This document shows, piece by piece, positions 50,215 to 60,952 of a stretch of DNA of 64,000 nt. The DNA is from Paraburkholderia largidicola (GTDB lineage: Bacteria > Pseudomonadota > Gammaproteobacteria > Burkholderiales > Burkholderiaceae). The position numbers and the translations under genes are program-made. The first letter of the stretch is position 1. Each line of letters begins with the position of its first letter. The stretch is taken from positions 1,302,001-1,366,000 of the forward strand of contig NZ_AP023174.1 of NCBI RefSeq assembly GCF_013426895.1, given 5' to 3'. The notes below the pieces were generated by a model. That model was given only the letters and a program-made list of their open reading frames with translations, made no database searches and was not told where the DNA came from.

Positions 50215-51363
50215 ATGAAACGTTCCGCACTTTCCCTCCACGCAACGCGCCTGGCGGCGCTGACGCTTGCGGCTGGCGCGATCGCGTCGCTTTCTGGCTG
50301 CGAGTCGCTGAACGACATGCTCGCGTCGGACCGAGTGAACTACAAGGCAACCGCGAGTGCGCCGCCGCTCGCCGTGCCAAGCGATCTGTCCGCTGCGCAG
50401 ATTGACCAGCGCTACGTGGCGCCTCCTGCCGGCGCGGCGCTTGGCGGTGCAACGGAGCGTGCCAAGACGTCAGCGGGCAACCTGACGGAAGGCGTGCCGA
50501 GCGCACAAGATCCGCTGGGCATGCATATCGAGCGCGACGGCGATCGCCGCTGGCTGGTCGTGGACGGACGCTTGCCGGAACAGCTGTGGCCGCAGTTGCA
50601 GGAGTTCTGGACCGAGAACGGTTTCTCGCTGAAGACGGATGCGCCGACCACGGGCATTATGTCGACCGACTGGGCGGAAAACCGCGCCAACATTCCGGAC
50701 GACTGGTTCCGTCGCACGATCGGCAAGGTCGTCGATTTCGCGTACTCGTCGGGCACGCGCGACAGCTTCCGCACGCTGGTTTCGCGCGATCCGTCGGGCG
50801 GAACGGATATCTCGATCACGCACTCGGCGATGGAAGAAGTGCTGACAGGTCAGGACAAGACGTCGTCCCGCTGGGTCGAGCGTCCGCGCGATCCGGCGCT
50901 GGAAGCTGAGTTTCTCGCCAAGCTGATGCAGAAGTTCGGCCTCACCGACGCGCAATCGAAGCAATTGCTGACGGACGCGCGTCCGTCGACGGCGCAGGCG
51001 CAGCTCGACAAGAGCGCGGGCGGCGCGACGCTCGATCTGCCTGAATCGTTCGATCGTGCCTGGTTGCGCGTCGGCCTCGCGCTCGACCGCACGAACTTCA
51101 CCGTCGACAACCGCGATCGCGAAAAGGGCATCTACTACGTGCGCTACGCGGATTCGATGCAGGAACTCAAGCGCGACGGCCTGTTCGGCAAGCTGTTCTA
51201 TAGCGACAAGAGCGCGAAGAAAGACAGCCACGAATTCCTCGTCAACGTGCGCTCGAAGGGCGACGCGATGACGCAGGTTGCGGTCGTCGACTCGAATGGT
51301 CAGGTGGATACGTCGTCGGATGCGCAACGCATCGTGACGCTGCTGCACGCGCAACTGAACTAA
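50215..51363 (+). CDS. bamC: Outer membrane assembly lipoprotein BamC
   Basis: A 382-residue accessory lipoprotein of the BAM complex. The signal sequence (about 1-29) ends in the lipobox LSGC. The unstructured BamD-binding segment (YKATASAPPLAVPSDL) follows, then two helix-grip domains (about 100-220 and 265-380). Length is slightly above the E. coli 344 residues. It follows dapA by 104 bases. Confidence 0.92.
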   Translation: MKRSALSLHATRLAALTLAAGAIASLSGCESLNDMLASDRVNYKATASAPPLAVPSDLSAAQIDQRYVAPPAGAALGGATERAKTSAGNLTEGVPSAQDPLGMHIERDGDRRWLVVDGRLPEQLWPQLQEFWTENGFSLKTDAPTTGIMSTDWAENRANIPDDWFRRTIGKVVDFAYSSGTRDSFRTLVSRDPSGGTDISITHSAMEEVLTGQDKTSSRWVERPRDPALEAEFLAKLMQKFGLTDAQSKQLLTDARPSTAQAQLDKSAGGATLDLPESFDRAWLRVGLALDRTNFTVDNRDREKGIYYVRYADSMQELKRDGLFGKLFYSDKSAKKDSHEFLVNVRSKGDAMTQVAVVDSNGQVDTSSDAQRIVTLLHAQLN

Positions 51364-51371
51364 GGCGGGTC

Positions 51372-52145
51372 GTGCGATTCGCCAGTCTGGGAAGCGGCAG
51401 TGAAGGCAATGCATTGCTGGTCGAAGCCCAAAGCGGTGTCACGACCACGCGCATCCTGCTGGACTGCGGCTTCTCGGGCAAAGAAGTCGCCCGGCGGCTT
51501 GAGCGGCTGGGCACGGGCGTCGACGAGCTCGACGCCATTCTCATCACCCACGAACACAGCGATCACATCGGCAGCGCGCTTACCCTGGCGCGCAAGCTGT
51601 CGATTCCGCTGCACATGAGCTGGGGCACGGCGCGCGCCGTCGGCGCGGACGAAGCGGATGTCGATCTCCATGTGCTGTGGGGCGACGAGGCCGTCGCGAT
51701 CGGCGATCTGAGCGTGCTACCGTACACCGTGCCGCACGATGCGCGCGAGCCGCTGCAGTACATATTTTCCGATGGTGCATCGCGCCTGGGCGTGCTGACG
51801 GACGTCGGCACGTCGACGCCGCATATCAGCGCGGTGCTGAGCGGTTGCGACGCGCTCGTGCTGGAATGCAATCACGATGTGCAGATGCTGGCGGCTTCGC
51901 GCTATCCGCCGTCGCTGAAGGCGCGGATCGGCGGCAATCATGGGCATCTGAACAACGACGCGGCGGCGGACATTCTCGCGTCGCTCGATCGGTCGAAGCT
52001 GCGGCATCTGGTGGCGGCGCATCTAAGTCAGCAGAACAATCTGCCCGAACTCGCGCAAGCGGCGATGGCTGCTGTGCTGGGCGCGGCGGCAACGGACGTG
52101 GTGGTGGCGACGCAAAGCGAAGGGTTTGGCTGGTTGAGCCTTTGA
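51372..52145 (+). CDS. MBL-fold metallohydrolase (YycJ/WalJ-like)
   Basis: A 257-residue metallo-beta-lactamase-fold protein with the metal motif THEHSDH (near 57-63), an early GSGSEGNALLVE, a later GVLTDVGTSTP and GNHGHLNNDAA. Relatives include YycJ, a proposed nuclease or phosphodiesterase. The start is GTG at 51372, eight bases after bamC, with AAGGCGGG in front, so it is probably co-transcribed with bamC. Confidence 0.88.
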   Translation: MRFASLGSGSEGNALLVEAQSGVTTTRILLDCGFSGKEVARRLERLGTGVDELDAILITHEHSDHIGSALTLARKLSIPLHMSWGTARAVGADEADVDLHVLWGDEAVAIGDLSVLPYTVPHDAREPLQYIFSDGASRLGVLTDVGTSTPHISAVLSGCDALVLECNHDVQMLAASRYPPSLKARIGGNHGHLNNDAAADILASLDRSKLRHLVAAHLSQQNNLPELAQAAMAAVLGAAATDVVVATQSEGFGWLSL

Positions 52146-52176
52146 GCGTCGGCGCTTGTAGTGCGCCTTGAAATGA

Positions 52177-52216
52177 AAAACGCCCGTGACGATTGCTCGT
52201 CACGGGCGTTTTGTTT
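52177..52216. terminator. Bidirectional terminator after the MBL-fold gene
   Basis: AAAAACGCCCGTGAC and its complement GTCACGGGCGTTTT flank a short loop, followed by GTTTT. It serves the rightward operon and the convergent BI-1 gene. Confidence 0.9.
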
Positions 52217-52236
52217 TAGCTGGCGATCAGCGTCGA

Positions 52237-52935
52237 TCAGTTACGGTTGCCGCCGAAGATGCCGAGGAGCGACAGCAGGTTCACGAACACGTTGTACAGG
52301 TCGAGATAGATCGCGAGCGTGGCCGTGATGTAGTTCGTCTCCCCGCCGTTCACGACGCGCTGCACGTCGAACAGCATGTAGGCCGAGAAGATCACGATCG
52401 CGAGCACCGACACCGTCAGCATCAGCGCGGGCAGTTGCAGAAACACATTCGCGACCATCGCCAGCAACAGCACGATCACGCCGACGAACAGCCATTTGCC
52501 GAGGCCCGAAAAGTCGCGCTTGCTGACCGTGGCGATCGTCGCCATCGCGGCGAAGATCACACCAGTGCCACCGAAGGCGAGCATGATCAGCTGCGGCCCG
52601 TTCGAAAAGCCCAGGATGAAGCTCAGCAGGCGCGACAGCATCAGGCCCATGAAGAACGTGAAGCCGAGCAGCACGAACACGCCGACGGAGCTGTCCTTCG
52701 TCTTCTGGATCGCGAACATGAAGCCGAACGCGATCGCAAAGAACGCGAGCATGCTCATTGCCGGGCTGGTGGCGGCGAACAGCGAGAAGCCGGTGGCGAC
52801 GCCCACCCACGCGCCGAGGACGGTCGGCACCATCGACAGCGCGAGCAGCCAGTAGGTGTTGCGCAGTACCCGGTTGCGGGTCTCGGCCGTGGTGACGCTG
52901 CCGCCCCGACCGAAGTTATAGGGATATTCGTTCAT
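52237..52935 (-). CDS. Bax inhibitor-1/YccA family membrane protein
   Basis: A 232-residue protein with seven predicted membrane helices beginning about residue 27 (YWLLALSMVPTVLGAW) and running to LYNVFVNLLSLLGIFGG. BI-1 proteins are pH-gated calcium-leak or FtsH-interacting membrane proteins; the bacterial role is uncertain. AAGGAG precedes the ATG at 52935; a longer frame to 53079 is in the divergent promoter region. Confidence 0.92.
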   Translation of the reverse strand: MNEYPYNFGRGGSVTTAETRNRVLRNTYWLLALSMVPTVLGAWVGVATGFSLFAATSPAMSMLAFFAIAFGFMFAIQKTKDSSVGVFVLLGFTFFMGLMLSRLLSFILGFSNGPQLIMLAFGGTGVIFAAMATIATVSKRDFSGLGKWLFVGVIVLLLAMVANVFLQLPALMLTVSVLAIVIFSAYMLFDVQRVVNGGETNYITATLAIYLDLYNVFVNLLSLLGIFGGNRN

Positions 52936-53195
52936 GGTTTCTCCTTGCGTCAGACGCAGTGTTGCGACGTGGCTTGCAACGGTTTTTGTACGGTGCCGGC
53001 TGGCGCTTGCCGCCGTCACGCGAACCCACAACCCTAAGATTAGCGGCGTCATGGGGAGTTTCAATGCGGCGCACGACACCGTGCGATTACATTGTGTTAC
53101 CCCATTCTTAGTCCTGACTTAAAGGCTGTGGGCGACTCCAACTTCGACCTTACAGTATCGTAAGGGTTCAATCGCAATCATACACTGGAACATGC
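52936..53195. other. Divergent intergenic region between the BI-1 gene and ndk
   Basis: No gene or repeat seen; presumed promoter DNA for both neighbours. Confidence 0.45.
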
Positions 53196-53201
53196 TACAA
53201 T
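53193..53201 (+). promoter_or_regulatory. Extended -10 promoter of ndk
   Basis: TGCTACAAT is an extended -10 (TGn plus TACAAT) about 46 bases before the ATG; the -35 region is weak, as is usual for this type. Confidence 0.55.
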
Positions 53202-53247
53202 AGTGGATTCATTTAAATCTGTAACCTCTTAATTTTCTGGAGTTTTT

Positions 53248-53673
53248 ATGGCGATCGAACGCACCCTGTCGATTATCAAGCCGGACGCAGTGGCCAAGAA
53301 CGTGATTGGCCAGATCTACAGCCGCTTCGAAAACGCTGGCCTGAAGATCGTGGCATCGCGCATGGTTCAGCTGTCGCGCGCTGACGCAGAGAAGTTCTAC
53401 GCTGTGCACGCAGAGCGTCCGTTCTTCAAGGATCTGGTTGAATTCATGATTTCCGGCCCGGTGCAGGTTCAGGTTCTGGAAGGCGAAGGCGCCATCCTGA
53501 AGAACCGTGATCTGATGGGTGCAACGGACCCGAAGAAGGCCGACAAGGGCACGATCCGTGCTGACTTCGCCGACAGCATCGACGCAAACGCAGTCCACGG
53601 CTCGGACGCAGTGGAGACGGCACGCGGCGAAATCGCGTTCTTCTTCCCGGAAGTCAACGTCTACTCGCGCTAA
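53248..53673 (+). CDS. ndk: Nucleoside diphosphate kinase
   Basis: A 141-residue enzyme that moves the gamma phosphate from ATP to other NDPs. The active-site His is in [10 protein letters not shown] (His117), and the N-terminal [16 protein letters not shown] is conserved. Codon choice is unusually uniform, as in highly expressed genes. CTGGAG precedes the ATG. It starts the ndk-rlmN-rodZ-ispG-hisS string. Confidence 0.97.
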   Translation: MAIERTLSIIKPDAVAKNVIGQIYSRFENAGLKIVASRMVQLSRADAEKFYAVHAERPFFKDLVEFMISGPVQVQVLEGEGAILKNRDLMGATDPKKADKGTIRADFADSIDANAVHGSDAVETARGEIAFFFPEVNVYSR

Positions 53674-53725
53674 GCGCTTCGCGGTTCAGCAGTAATAGCA
53701 GCAGGAGCGGGCGCGAGCGGTTTAC

Positions 53726-53753
53726 GCGTTCATGCAGCTTGTTGCATGAACGC
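53726..53753. repeat. Perfect inverted repeat between ndk and rlmN
   Basis: GCGTTCATGCA and TGCATGAACGC are separated by six bases. No T-run follows, so it is not a standard terminator; it may be an RNA hairpin at the ndk 3' end or a binding site. Confidence 0.6.
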
Positions 53754-53781
53754 AGTCTCGCACTGAATGGCAGGATTCGAT

Positions 53782-54930
53782 ATGACGAGCAGTCCCACCG
53801 TCAACCTTCTCGATCTCGACGCCGCTGGCCTCGTCGCATATTGCGACAGCCTCGGCGAGAAGCCGTTTCGCGCCAAGCAATTGCAGCGCTGGCTACACCA
53901 GTACAACGCTGCCGACTTCGACGGGATGACCGATCTCGCGAAGTCTCTGCGCGAAAAGCTGAAAGGGCGTGCATCCATCACGATGCCGCCCATCGTCAGC
54001 GACCATATTTCCACCGACGGCACACGCAAGTGGCTCGTCGACGTCGGCAACGGCAATGCCGTCGAAACGGTGTTCATCCCCGAAGAAACGCGTGGCACGC
54101 TGTGCGTGTCGTCGCAGGCGGGGTGCGCCGTCAACTGCCGGTTCTGTTCGACGGGCAAGCAAGGTTTCTCACGCAATCTCAGCACGGGCGAAATCATCGG
54201 CCAGCTGCGCATGGCCGAATTCGCGCTGCGCGCGTCGCTCGGTGCGGCCGGCGGCCGTGCGACGGGCGGCGAGGGCAAGGGCGAGCGTGTCGTCACGAAC
54301 GTCGTGATGATGGGCATGGGCGAGCCCCTGCTCAATTACGACGCCGTCGTGCCAGCCATGCGCCTGATGCTCGACGACAACGCCTACGGCCTGTCGCGCC
54401 GGCGCGTCACGCTGTCCACGTCCGGCGTCGTGCCGATGATGGACCGGCTCGGCGCCGATCTGCCCGTGGCACTCGCCGTTTCGCTGCATGCGCCGAACGA
54501 CGCGCTGCGCGACGTGCTGGTGCCGCTCAACAAGAAGTATCCATTGCGCGAGTTGATGGCCGCGTGTCAGCGGTATCTGAAAGTTGCGCCGCGTGACTTC
54601 ATCACGTTCGAATATTGCATGCTCGACGGCGTGAACGACAGCGAAGCGCACGCGCGCGAGTTGCTGGCCGTCACGCGCGACGTGCCGTGCAAATTCAACC
54701 TGATTCCGTTTAATCCGTTCCCGGAATCGGGGCTGTTTCGCTCGAAAAACGAGCAGATCAAGCGTTTCGCGCAGGTGTTGATCGACGCAGGGGTCGTCAC
54801 GACAGTGCGCAAGACGCGCGGCGACGATATCGACGCTGCCTGTGGTCAGCTGGCGGGCGCGGTCAAGGACCGCACGCGCCTTGCTGAGCGGACGGGCAAG
54901 TCGAAGGTCATCGAAGTTCGCGCCGTGTAA
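53782..54930 (+). CDS. rlmN: Dual-specificity rRNA/tRNA adenine-C2 methyltransferase RlmN
   Basis: A 382-residue radical SAM enzyme that methylates C2 of A2503 in 23S rRNA and A37 in some tRNAs. The cluster motif is [11 protein letters not shown] (CxxxCxxC). The methyl-accepting cysteine should be the one in [17 protein letters not shown] near the C-terminus. The ATG at 53782 has AGGA six bases before it; an ATG five codons upstream (53767) is the alternative. Confidence 0.95.
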   Translation: MTSSPTVNLLDLDAAGLVAYCDSLGEKPFRAKQLQRWLHQYNAADFDGMTDLAKSLREKLKGRASITMPPIVSDHISTDGTRKWLVDVGNGNAVETVFIPEETRGTLCVSSQAGCAVNCRFCSTGKQGFSRNLSTGEIIGQLRMAEFALRASLGAAGGRATGGEGKGERVVTNVVMMGMGEPLLNYDAVVPAMRLMLDDNAYGLSRRRVTLSTSGVVPMMDRLGADLPVALAVSLHAPNDALRDVLVPLNKKYPLRELMAACQRYLKVAPRDFITFEYCMLDGVNDSEAHARELLAVTRDVPCKFNLIPFNPFPESGLFRSKNEQIKRFAQVLIDAGVVTTVRKTRGDDIDAACGQLAGAVKDRTRLAERTGKSKVIEVRAV

Positions 54931-55138
54931 GGCCCGCGACGGGCGAAAAGGGGCGGCATGCGGCAAGCTGTCTCTTCGGGTGCGCCGAGTCGCGCGAAGT
55001 GAAAAGAAAGTTTGCAAAAGCGATCGGAAGCGGCACGCACAGCCGCACATTTTGTTATAAACGGTCTGCGAAACCGGGCGAGGCAAAAAGCCGCCCGTTC
55101 GCATGAGTGATAAAAGAATCGACGCGAAAGGATTTGGG

Positions 55139-56233
55139 ATGAGTGAGCCGCAGCACCCGCAACCGCACGACATGGATACGCATTCGGATCGACCGCTGCC
55201 GGCGGCCGTGCCGACAGCCGTGCCGTCCGGGTTCGACTCGCTGGCCGCGGTCGGCGCGCGGCTCGCGCAGTTGCGCGAGTCGAAGGGCTGGTCGGTCGAG
55301 GATGTATCGGCGCGCCTGAAGGTGTCGCCGGGCAAACTGCGCGGGCTCGAAGCGGGCGATCTCACCCAGCTGCCGGACACGACGTTCGCGCTGGGCGTCT
55401 TGCGCAGCTACGCAAAAATGGTGGGTGCCGATCCCGCCCCGATGACGCAGGCGTTGCGTCGCGAAAAGGGCGTACCGGAACCTGCGCTGACCATGCCGGC
55501 ATCGGCGGGCACCGATCTGCCGCGCGGGAAAGTATCGCTGTCGCTCGGCGGCGGTGCGCCGCGCCGCCGTTCGTGGCTCTGGGGCGTCGCGCTCTCTGTG
55601 GTCGTGCTGATCGCGCTCGCCATGTGGCATACGAACAATGGCGATTCGAACGCGTGGCTCGCGCGCCTGAAAAGCATCGCGGGCAGTGCAACGTCCACGG
55701 ACACGGCTTCGTCGGCAACAGCGCAGGCCGCTAGCGGTTCGGCCGTGACGGGCGAAATCAGCGCATCGGATTCGATGGCGCAAACGGATACCCAGGCGGC
55801 CGCTGAAGGCGCGTCGGCGACACCGATGCCCACGCCGCTTCCGATGGCAGGCGCTGTCCCGGCATCGACGGTCGCCTCGGCATCGACGCCGGCGGCTGCA
55901 GCGCCGAAAGCCGCGAGCGCCGCGCCGGCAGTGGCGACGGTTGCGTCGGCGGCCTCGGCGAGCGAGTCTTCGGCGGCGCCGGAAGGTTCATCGACGGTTG
56001 CGCTGTCGGTCAAGCAGGACAGCTGGTTCAGCGTGCGCCAGAAGGACGGCAAGGAAGTGTTCTCAGGGCTCGTGCACGCGGGTGAAAGTAAGGAAGTCAG
56101 CGGGATGCCGCCGCTCAAGGTGACGGTCGGCAATAAGGCAGGTCTGGATTCGATCACGCTGGACGGCCAGCCGGTCGACCCGGCCAAATATGCGTCGGCG
56201 AAGGGCAATGTGGCACGCTTCGCGCTGCCCTGA
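55139..56233 (+). CDS. rodZ: RodZ-like cytoskeletal membrane protein
   Basis: A 364-residue protein with an N-terminal helix-turn-helix (about 35-100, RLAQLRESKGWSVEDVSARL), a basic stretch GAPRRRSWLW, one membrane helix (about 145-165), an Ala/Ser/Thr-rich periplasmic linker and a C-terminal beta domain (DUF4115, DSWFSVRQKDGKEVFSGLV). RodZ links MreB to the wall-synthesis machinery. GAAAGGA precedes ATG 55139; an ATG at 55103 is less well placed. The rodZ-ispG-hisS order is conserved. Confidence 0.9.
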   Translation: MSEPQHPQPHDMDTHSDRPLPAAVPTAVPSGFDSLAAVGARLAQLRESKGWSVEDVSARLKVSPGKLRGLEAGDLTQLPDTTFALGVLRSYAKMVGADPAPMTQALRREKGVPEPALTMPASAGTDLPRGKVSLSLGGGAPRRRSWLWGVALSVVVLIALAMWHTNNGDSNAWLARLKSIAGSATSTDTASSATAQAASGSAVTGEISASDSMAQTDTQAAAEGASATPMPTPLPMAGAVPASTVASASTPAAAAPKAASAAPAVATVASAASASESSAAPEGSSTVALSVKQDSWFSVRQKDGKEVFSGLVHAGESKEVSGMPPLKVTVGNKAGLDSITLDGQPVDPAKYASAKGNVARFALP

Positions 56234-56357
56234 CGCCAGTTCAATCGTGTGCGTCGCGGCTTCGGAGCCGCGGCGCTTTTTCAATTCACGCGCCGCATTT
56301 CTCAACGGGGCCGGACACTTTCCGGGCCGTGAGCAGGTGGCGTAAGCGGGTTTATCG

Positions 56358-57659
56358 ATGCTCTCCGATCAAGTGAAATCCAGCAGTCAGATTGTTTCGA
56401 CCGTGCCGGTGTTCGGCGGTCATGCGCCGCGTCGCCGCTCGCATGCGGTCGACGTCCGTTGGGGCGGCCAGCTCGTGACGATCGGCGGCGACGCGCCCGT
56501 GCGCGTGCAGTCGATGACCAACACCGATACGGCCGACGCTATCGGCACGGCAATCCAGATCAAGGAACTCGCGCAGGCTGGCTCGGAGCTGGTGCGCATC
56601 ACGGTCAACACGCCCGAAGCGGCGGCTGCCGTGCCCGCGGTTCGCGAGCAACTCGACCGCATGGGCGTTACGGTGCCGCTGGTCGGCGACTTCCATTACA
56701 ACGGCCATTTGCTGCTGCGCGACTATCCGGGCTGCGCCGAAGCGCTGTCCAAATACCGGATCAATCCGGGCAACGTCGGCCAGGGCGCAAAGCGCGACAC
56801 GCAGTTCGCACAGATGATCGAAGCGGCCGCGAAGTACGACAAGCCGGTGCGCATCGGCGTGAACTGGGGCAGCCTCGATCAGGACCTGCTCGCACGGATG
56901 ATGGACGAAAACGCCGCGCGCGCCGAACCGTGGGAAGCGCAAAGCGTGATGTACGAAGCGCTGATCCAGTCGGCGATCGGCTCGGCGGAACGTGCGGTCG
57001 AACTCGGCCTTGGCCGCGACAAGATCATCCTGTCGTGCAAGGTGAGCGGCGTGCAGGATCTGATCGCCGTGTACCAGGAACTCGCGCGTCGTTGCGACTT
57101 CGCGCTGCACCTCGGCCTGACGGAAGCGGGCATGGGATCGAAGGGCATCGTCGCTTCGACGGCGGCGCTCTCCGTGCTGCTGCAGCAAGGCATCGGTGAC
57201 ACGATCCGTATTTCGCTGACGCCGGAACCGGGCGCATCGCGCACGGGCGAAGTGATCGTCGGCCAGGAAATCCTGCAGACGATGGGCCTGCGCTCGTTCA
57301 CGCCGATGGTCATCGCGTGCCCGGGCTGCGGCCGCACCACGAGCACGCTGTTCCAGGAACTGGCGTCGCAGATCCAGACGTATCTGCGCACGCAAATGCC
57401 GATGTGGCGCGACACGTATCCCGGCGTCGAGAAGATGCACGTCGCCGTGATGGGTTGCATCGTCAACGGTCCGGGCGAATCGAAGCACGCGAACATCGGT
57501 ATCAGCCTGCCGGGCTCGGGTGAAAACCCCGCCGCGCCCGTGTTTATCGATGGCGTGAAGGTCAAGACGCTGCGCGGCGAACACATCGCGCAGGAATTCC
57601 AGCAGATCGTGAGCGATTACGTCGAGCGCACCTATGGTCGCGCTGAAGCGACGAACTGA
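56358..57659 (+). CDS. ispG: 4-hydroxy-3-methylbut-2-enyl diphosphate synthase
   Basis: A 433-residue [4Fe-4S] enzyme of the MEP isoprenoid pathway. The TIM-barrel part includes [14 protein letters not shown] and the cluster-binding C-terminal part includes [10 protein letters not shown] and [13 protein letters not shown]. It depends on Fe-S assembly such as the isc system elsewhere in this window. It ends 31 bases before hisS. Confidence 0.97.
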   Translation: MLSDQVKSSSQIVSTVPVFGGHAPRRRSHAVDVRWGGQLVTIGGDAPVRVQSMTNTDTADAIGTAIQIKELAQAGSELVRITVNTPEAAAAVPAVREQLDRMGVTVPLVGDFHYNGHLLLRDYPGCAEALSKYRINPGNVGQGAKRDTQFAQMIEAAAKYDKPVRIGVNWGSLDQDLLARMMDENAARAEPWEAQSVMYEALIQSAIGSAERAVELGLGRDKIILSCKVSGVQDLIAVYQELARRCDFALHLGLTEAGMGSKGIVASTAALSVLLQQGIGDTIRISLTPEPGASRTGEVIVGQEILQTMGLRSFTPMVIACPGCGRTTSTLFQELASQIQTYLRTQMPMWRDTYPGVEKMHVAVMGCIVNGPGESKHANIGISLPGSGENPAAPVFIDGVKVKTLRGEHIAQEFQQIVSDYVERTYGRAEATN

Positions 57660-57690
57660 TTCGCTCCCCATCCAATCGTCAAGTAGACAG

Positions 57691-59034
57691 ATGACTGAAC
57701 AGAAGAAGCAGAAGCTCGAAAAGTTGTCCGGCGTGAAGGGCATGAACGACATCCTTCCGCAGGACGCCGGCCTGTGGGAGTTTTTCGAAACGACGGTCAA
57801 GTCGATGCTGCGTTCGTACGGATACCAGAATATCCGCACGCCGATCGTCGAGCACACGCAGCTTTTCACGCGCGGTATCGGCGAAGTGACCGACATCGTC
57901 GAAAAAGAGATGTACAGCTTCACCGACGCGCTGAACGGCGAAAACCTGACGATGCGTCCGGAGAACACGGCCGCCGTGGTGCGCGCGTCGATCGAGCACA
58001 ACATGCTGTACGACGGCCCGAAGCGCCTGTGGTACATCGGCCCGATGTTCCGCCACGAGCGTCCGCAGCGCGGCCGTTATCGCCAGTTCCATCAGGTGGG
58101 CGTCGAGGCGCTTGGCTTTGCCGGTCCGGACACGGACGCCGAAATCATCCTGATGTGCCAGCGTCTGTGGGACGACCTCGGGTTGACGGGCATCAAGCTC
58201 GAAATCAACTCGCTGGGCCTCGCTGAAGAACGCGCCAGGCACCGCGTCGAACTGATCGCGTATCTCGAGAAGCACCTCGACGTGCTCGACGAAGACGCGA
58301 AGCGCCGGCTGCACACGAACCCGCTGCGCGTGCTGGACACGAAGAATCCGGCCATGCAGGAAGTCGCGCAGAACGCGCCGAAGCTGATCGATTTCCTCGG
58401 CGAGGAATCGCGCGCGCATTTCGAAGGGCTGCAGCGCATCCTGAAGGCGAACAACATTCCGTTCACGATCAATCCGCGTCTCGTGCGCGGCCTGGATTAC
58501 TACAATCTGACCGTGTTCGAATGGGTTACCGACAAGCTTGGCGCGCAAGGTACGGTCGCGGCAGGCGGCCGATACGATCCGCTCATCGAGCAACTGGGCG
58601 GCAAGCCGACGGCGGCGTGCGGCTGGGCAATGGGTATCGAACGCATTCTCGAACTGCTGAAGGAAGAGAACCTCGTGCCCGAAGTGGAAGGCTGCGATGT
58701 GTACGTCGCGCACCAGGGCGATGCGGCGCGCGAGCAAGCGTTCATCGTCGCCGAGCGTCTGCGCGACACGGGCCTCGACGTCATCCTGCATTGCAGTCCT
58801 GACGGTCAGGCGTCGAGCTTCAAGTCGCAGATGAAGCGCGCGGACGCAAGCGGTGCGGCGTTCGCCGTGATTCTCGGCGAAGACGAGATCGCGAGCGGCA
58901 CGGCGGGCGTAAAGGCACTGCGCGACACCTCGCAAAGCGACGGAAAGAGCGAGCAACAAACGGTGCCGCTCGAAGACTTGACCGAATATCTAATCAATGC
59001 GATGGTTGCGTCCACCGAAGACGGCGACGACTGA
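57691..59034 (+). CDS. hisS: Histidine--tRNA ligase
   Basis: A 447-residue class II synthetase. Motif 2 appears in [21 protein letters not shown], the histidine-specific signatures in LVRGLDYYN and AAGGRYDPL, and the C-terminal anticodon domain from about 335. It sits between ispG and the YfgM-type gene, as in E. coli. Confidence 0.97.
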   Translation: MTEQKKQKLEKLSGVKGMNDILPQDAGLWEFFETTVKSMLRSYGYQNIRTPIVEHTQLFTRGIGEVTDIVEKEMYSFTDALNGENLTMRPENTAAVVRASIEHNMLYDGPKRLWYIGPMFRHERPQRGRYRQFHQVGVEALGFAGPDTDAEIILMCQRLWDDLGLTGIKLEINSLGLAEERARHRVELIAYLEKHLDVLDEDAKRRLHTNPLRVLDTKNPAMQEVAQNAPKLIDFLGEESRAHFEGLQRILKANNIPFTINPRLVRGLDYYNLTVFEWVTDKLGAQGTVAAGGRYDPLIEQLGGKPTAACGWAMGIERILELLKEENLVPEVEGCDVYVAHQGDAAREQAFIVAERLRDTGLDVILHCSPDGQASSFKSQMKRADASGAAFAVILGEDEIASGTAGVKALRDTSQSDGKSEQQTVPLEDLTEYLINAMVASTEDGDD

Positions 59035-59111
59035 TCGCAGCGTCATTCGAACGGGCCGCACCGGTTGCGGCCCCATTCATATAAAGCACCAGGAAAGGAA
59101 AACGCGTCGCG

Positions 59112-59738
59112 ATGAGTTACCACGACGAACAGGAATCGCTTGAAAGCCTGAAGGCTTGGTGGGCGCAGTGGGGGAATGGCGTCACGTGGATCGTGCTGGT
59201 CGCGCTGGTTGCCGCAGCGGGCTGGAACGGCTGGAATTACTGGCAGCGCCATCAGGCAGCGGAAGCGGCCGTGCTGTATGACCAGGTTCAGCAAGCCACG
59301 GCGGGCACGGACAAGGCGGCCATCACGCGCGTCGCGACCGACATGGAAGACAAGTTCAGCGGCACGGCTTACGCGCAGATGACGGCGCTCGCTGCCGCGA
59401 AGGCGCTGTATGCGGCAGGCGACGAGCCGGGCGCGAAAGCGCAGTTGCAATGGGCCGTCGACCACGCCAAGGACGACGAATTCAAGCAGATTGCGAAGCT
59501 GCGTCTCGCGTCGCTGCTGCTCGATGAAAAAGCCTATGACGCCGGTCTCGCGCTGCTGAACGATCCTTCGGATGCGTTCAAGGGCGTGGTCGCGGATCGC
59601 CGTGGCGACCTGCTCGCCGCGCAAGGCAAGCGTGACGATGCACGCACTGCCTACAAGCTCGCGCTCGACTCGCTGCCGAAGAACGATGCCTCGGCCCGTC
59701 AACTGATCCAGTTCAAGCTCGACGCGCTGGGCGGCTGA
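59112..59738 (+). CDS. yfgM: YfgM-type periplasmic chaperone/SecYEG ancillary protein
   Basis: A 208-residue protein with a short cytoplasmic start (YHDEQESLESLKAWWAQWG), one membrane helix (about 23-42) and TPR-like helical repeats in the periplasm. E. coli YfgM binds PpiD and the SecYEG translocon. Its position between hisS and bamB is the E. coli order. AGGAAAGG lies upstream of the ATG. Confidence 0.9.
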   Translation: MSYHDEQESLESLKAWWAQWGNGVTWIVLVALVAAAGWNGWNYWQRHQAAEAAVLYDQVQQATAGTDKAAITRVATDMEDKFSGTAYAQMTALAAAKALYAAGDEPGAKAQLQWAVDHAKDDEFKQIAKLRLASLLLDEKAYDAGLALLNDPSDAFKGVVADRRGDLLAAQGKRDDARTAYKLALDSLPKNDASARQLIQFKLDALGG

Positions 59739-59806
59739 ACGTTGCACGCTGTTGCGACGTCCGCCGACAATTTTTGATCAATACAACATACATGCTTCGT
59801 TCACCG

Positions 59807-60952
59807 ATGAATCTGCTGAAACGTTACGCTGTGCCCGTTGCCTGTGCGATGACCGTGCTTGCTCTGACGGCCTGCTCATCGTCGAAAGACGAGCGCCGCG
59901 TGCCCACGCCGCTCACCGAGTTCAAACCCGTGCTCGACGTGCAGCAGGTGTGGACGGCCAGCGTCGGCAAGGCCGGACGCTACATGTTCTCGCCCGTCAC
60001 CGTCGGCGACGCTGTGTATGCGGCGGGCGCGAACGGCTCGGTCGCGAAGATCGATGCCAAAACGGGCAAGGATCTGTGGCGCACGAAGGTCGACGGCGAT
60101 CTGTCGGCTGGTGTCGGCACGGACGGCACGCTGACGGCAGTCGGTGGCCTGAAGGGTGAAGTGTTCGTCCTCGACCAGAGCGGCAAGCTGTCGTGGAAGG
60201 GCGTGGCACCGGGCGAAATCCTGTCGCCCCCGCTCGTCGGCAATGGCCTCGTCGTCGTGCGGACGGTGGACGGTCAGATCACCGCGTTCAACGCGCAAAC
60301 GGGCGAGCAGAAGTGGAATTACCGTAACCGCGCTGTGCCGCTGAATCTGCGTGTGTCGGCGGGTATGACGTTCGCGGGCGACCAGGCCGTGCTCGCCGGT
60401 TTCCCGGGCGGCCAGTTCGCAGCGATCAACCTGCAGACGGGCGACGCCTACTGGACGACGCCTGTGTCGTATCCGAAAGGCGTGACGGAAGTCGAGCGTA
60501 TCAACGACGTGACGGGTCCGCCCACGCTGGTCGGCGCCGAAACCTGTGCGGTCACGTTCCAGGGACAGCTCGGCTGCTTCGACGCAAACTCGGGCCGTGC
60601 GTTGTGGGAAAAGGCGTTCTCGAGCACGAGCGGCCTTGCACAGGACGATCGCACGGTGGTGGCGGGCGACGACTGGGCGATCGTGTCGGCGTTCGACGCC
60701 AATACGGGCAAGCAACTGTGGCGCAACGACCAGCTGAAGAGCCGCGACGTCAGCGTACCGATGCTGCTCGGTCACGCCGCCGTGGTCGGCGACTATCAGG
60801 GTTACGTGCATTTCCTGTCGCGCGACGACGGCACGTTCGTCGCCCGTGCGAAGACGGACGGCAGCGCGATCACGGCTGCGCCCGTGCTGGCGGGCGACAC
60901 GCTGATCGTGCAGACGCACGACGGCGATCTGTACGGTTTCCGTCCGCGTTAA
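59807..60952 (+). CDS. bamB: Outer membrane assembly lipoprotein BamB
   Basis: A 381-residue beta-propeller lipoprotein of the BAM complex. The signal sequence MNLLKRYAVPVACAMTVLAL ends in the lipobox LTAC. Repeated PQQ-like blades (KIDAKTGKDLWRTKV, FNAQTGEQKWNYRN, FDANSGRALWEKAF, FDANTGKQLWRND) run to the C-terminus. The ATG at 59807 gives the cleanest signal peptide, but starts at 59792 or TTG 59774 are possible and none has a good ribosome site. Confidence 0.93.
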   Translation: MNLLKRYAVPVACAMTVLALTACSSSKDERRVPTPLTEFKPVLDVQQVWTASVGKAGRYMFSPVTVGDAVYAAGANGSVAKIDAKTGKDLWRTKVDGDLSAGVGTDGTLTAVGGLKGEVFVLDQSGKLSWKGVAPGEILSPPLVGNGLVVVRTVDGQITAFNAQTGEQKWNYRNRAVPLNLRVSAGMTFAGDQAVLAGFPGGQFAAINLQTGDAYWTTPVSYPKGVTEVERINDVTGPPTLVGAETCAVTFQGQLGCFDANSGRALWEKAFSSTSGLAQDDRTVVAGDDWAIVSAFDANTGKQLWRNDQLKSRDVSVPMLLGHAAVVGDYQGYVHFLSRDDGTFVARAKTDGSAITAAPVLAGDTLIVQTHDGDLYGFRPR

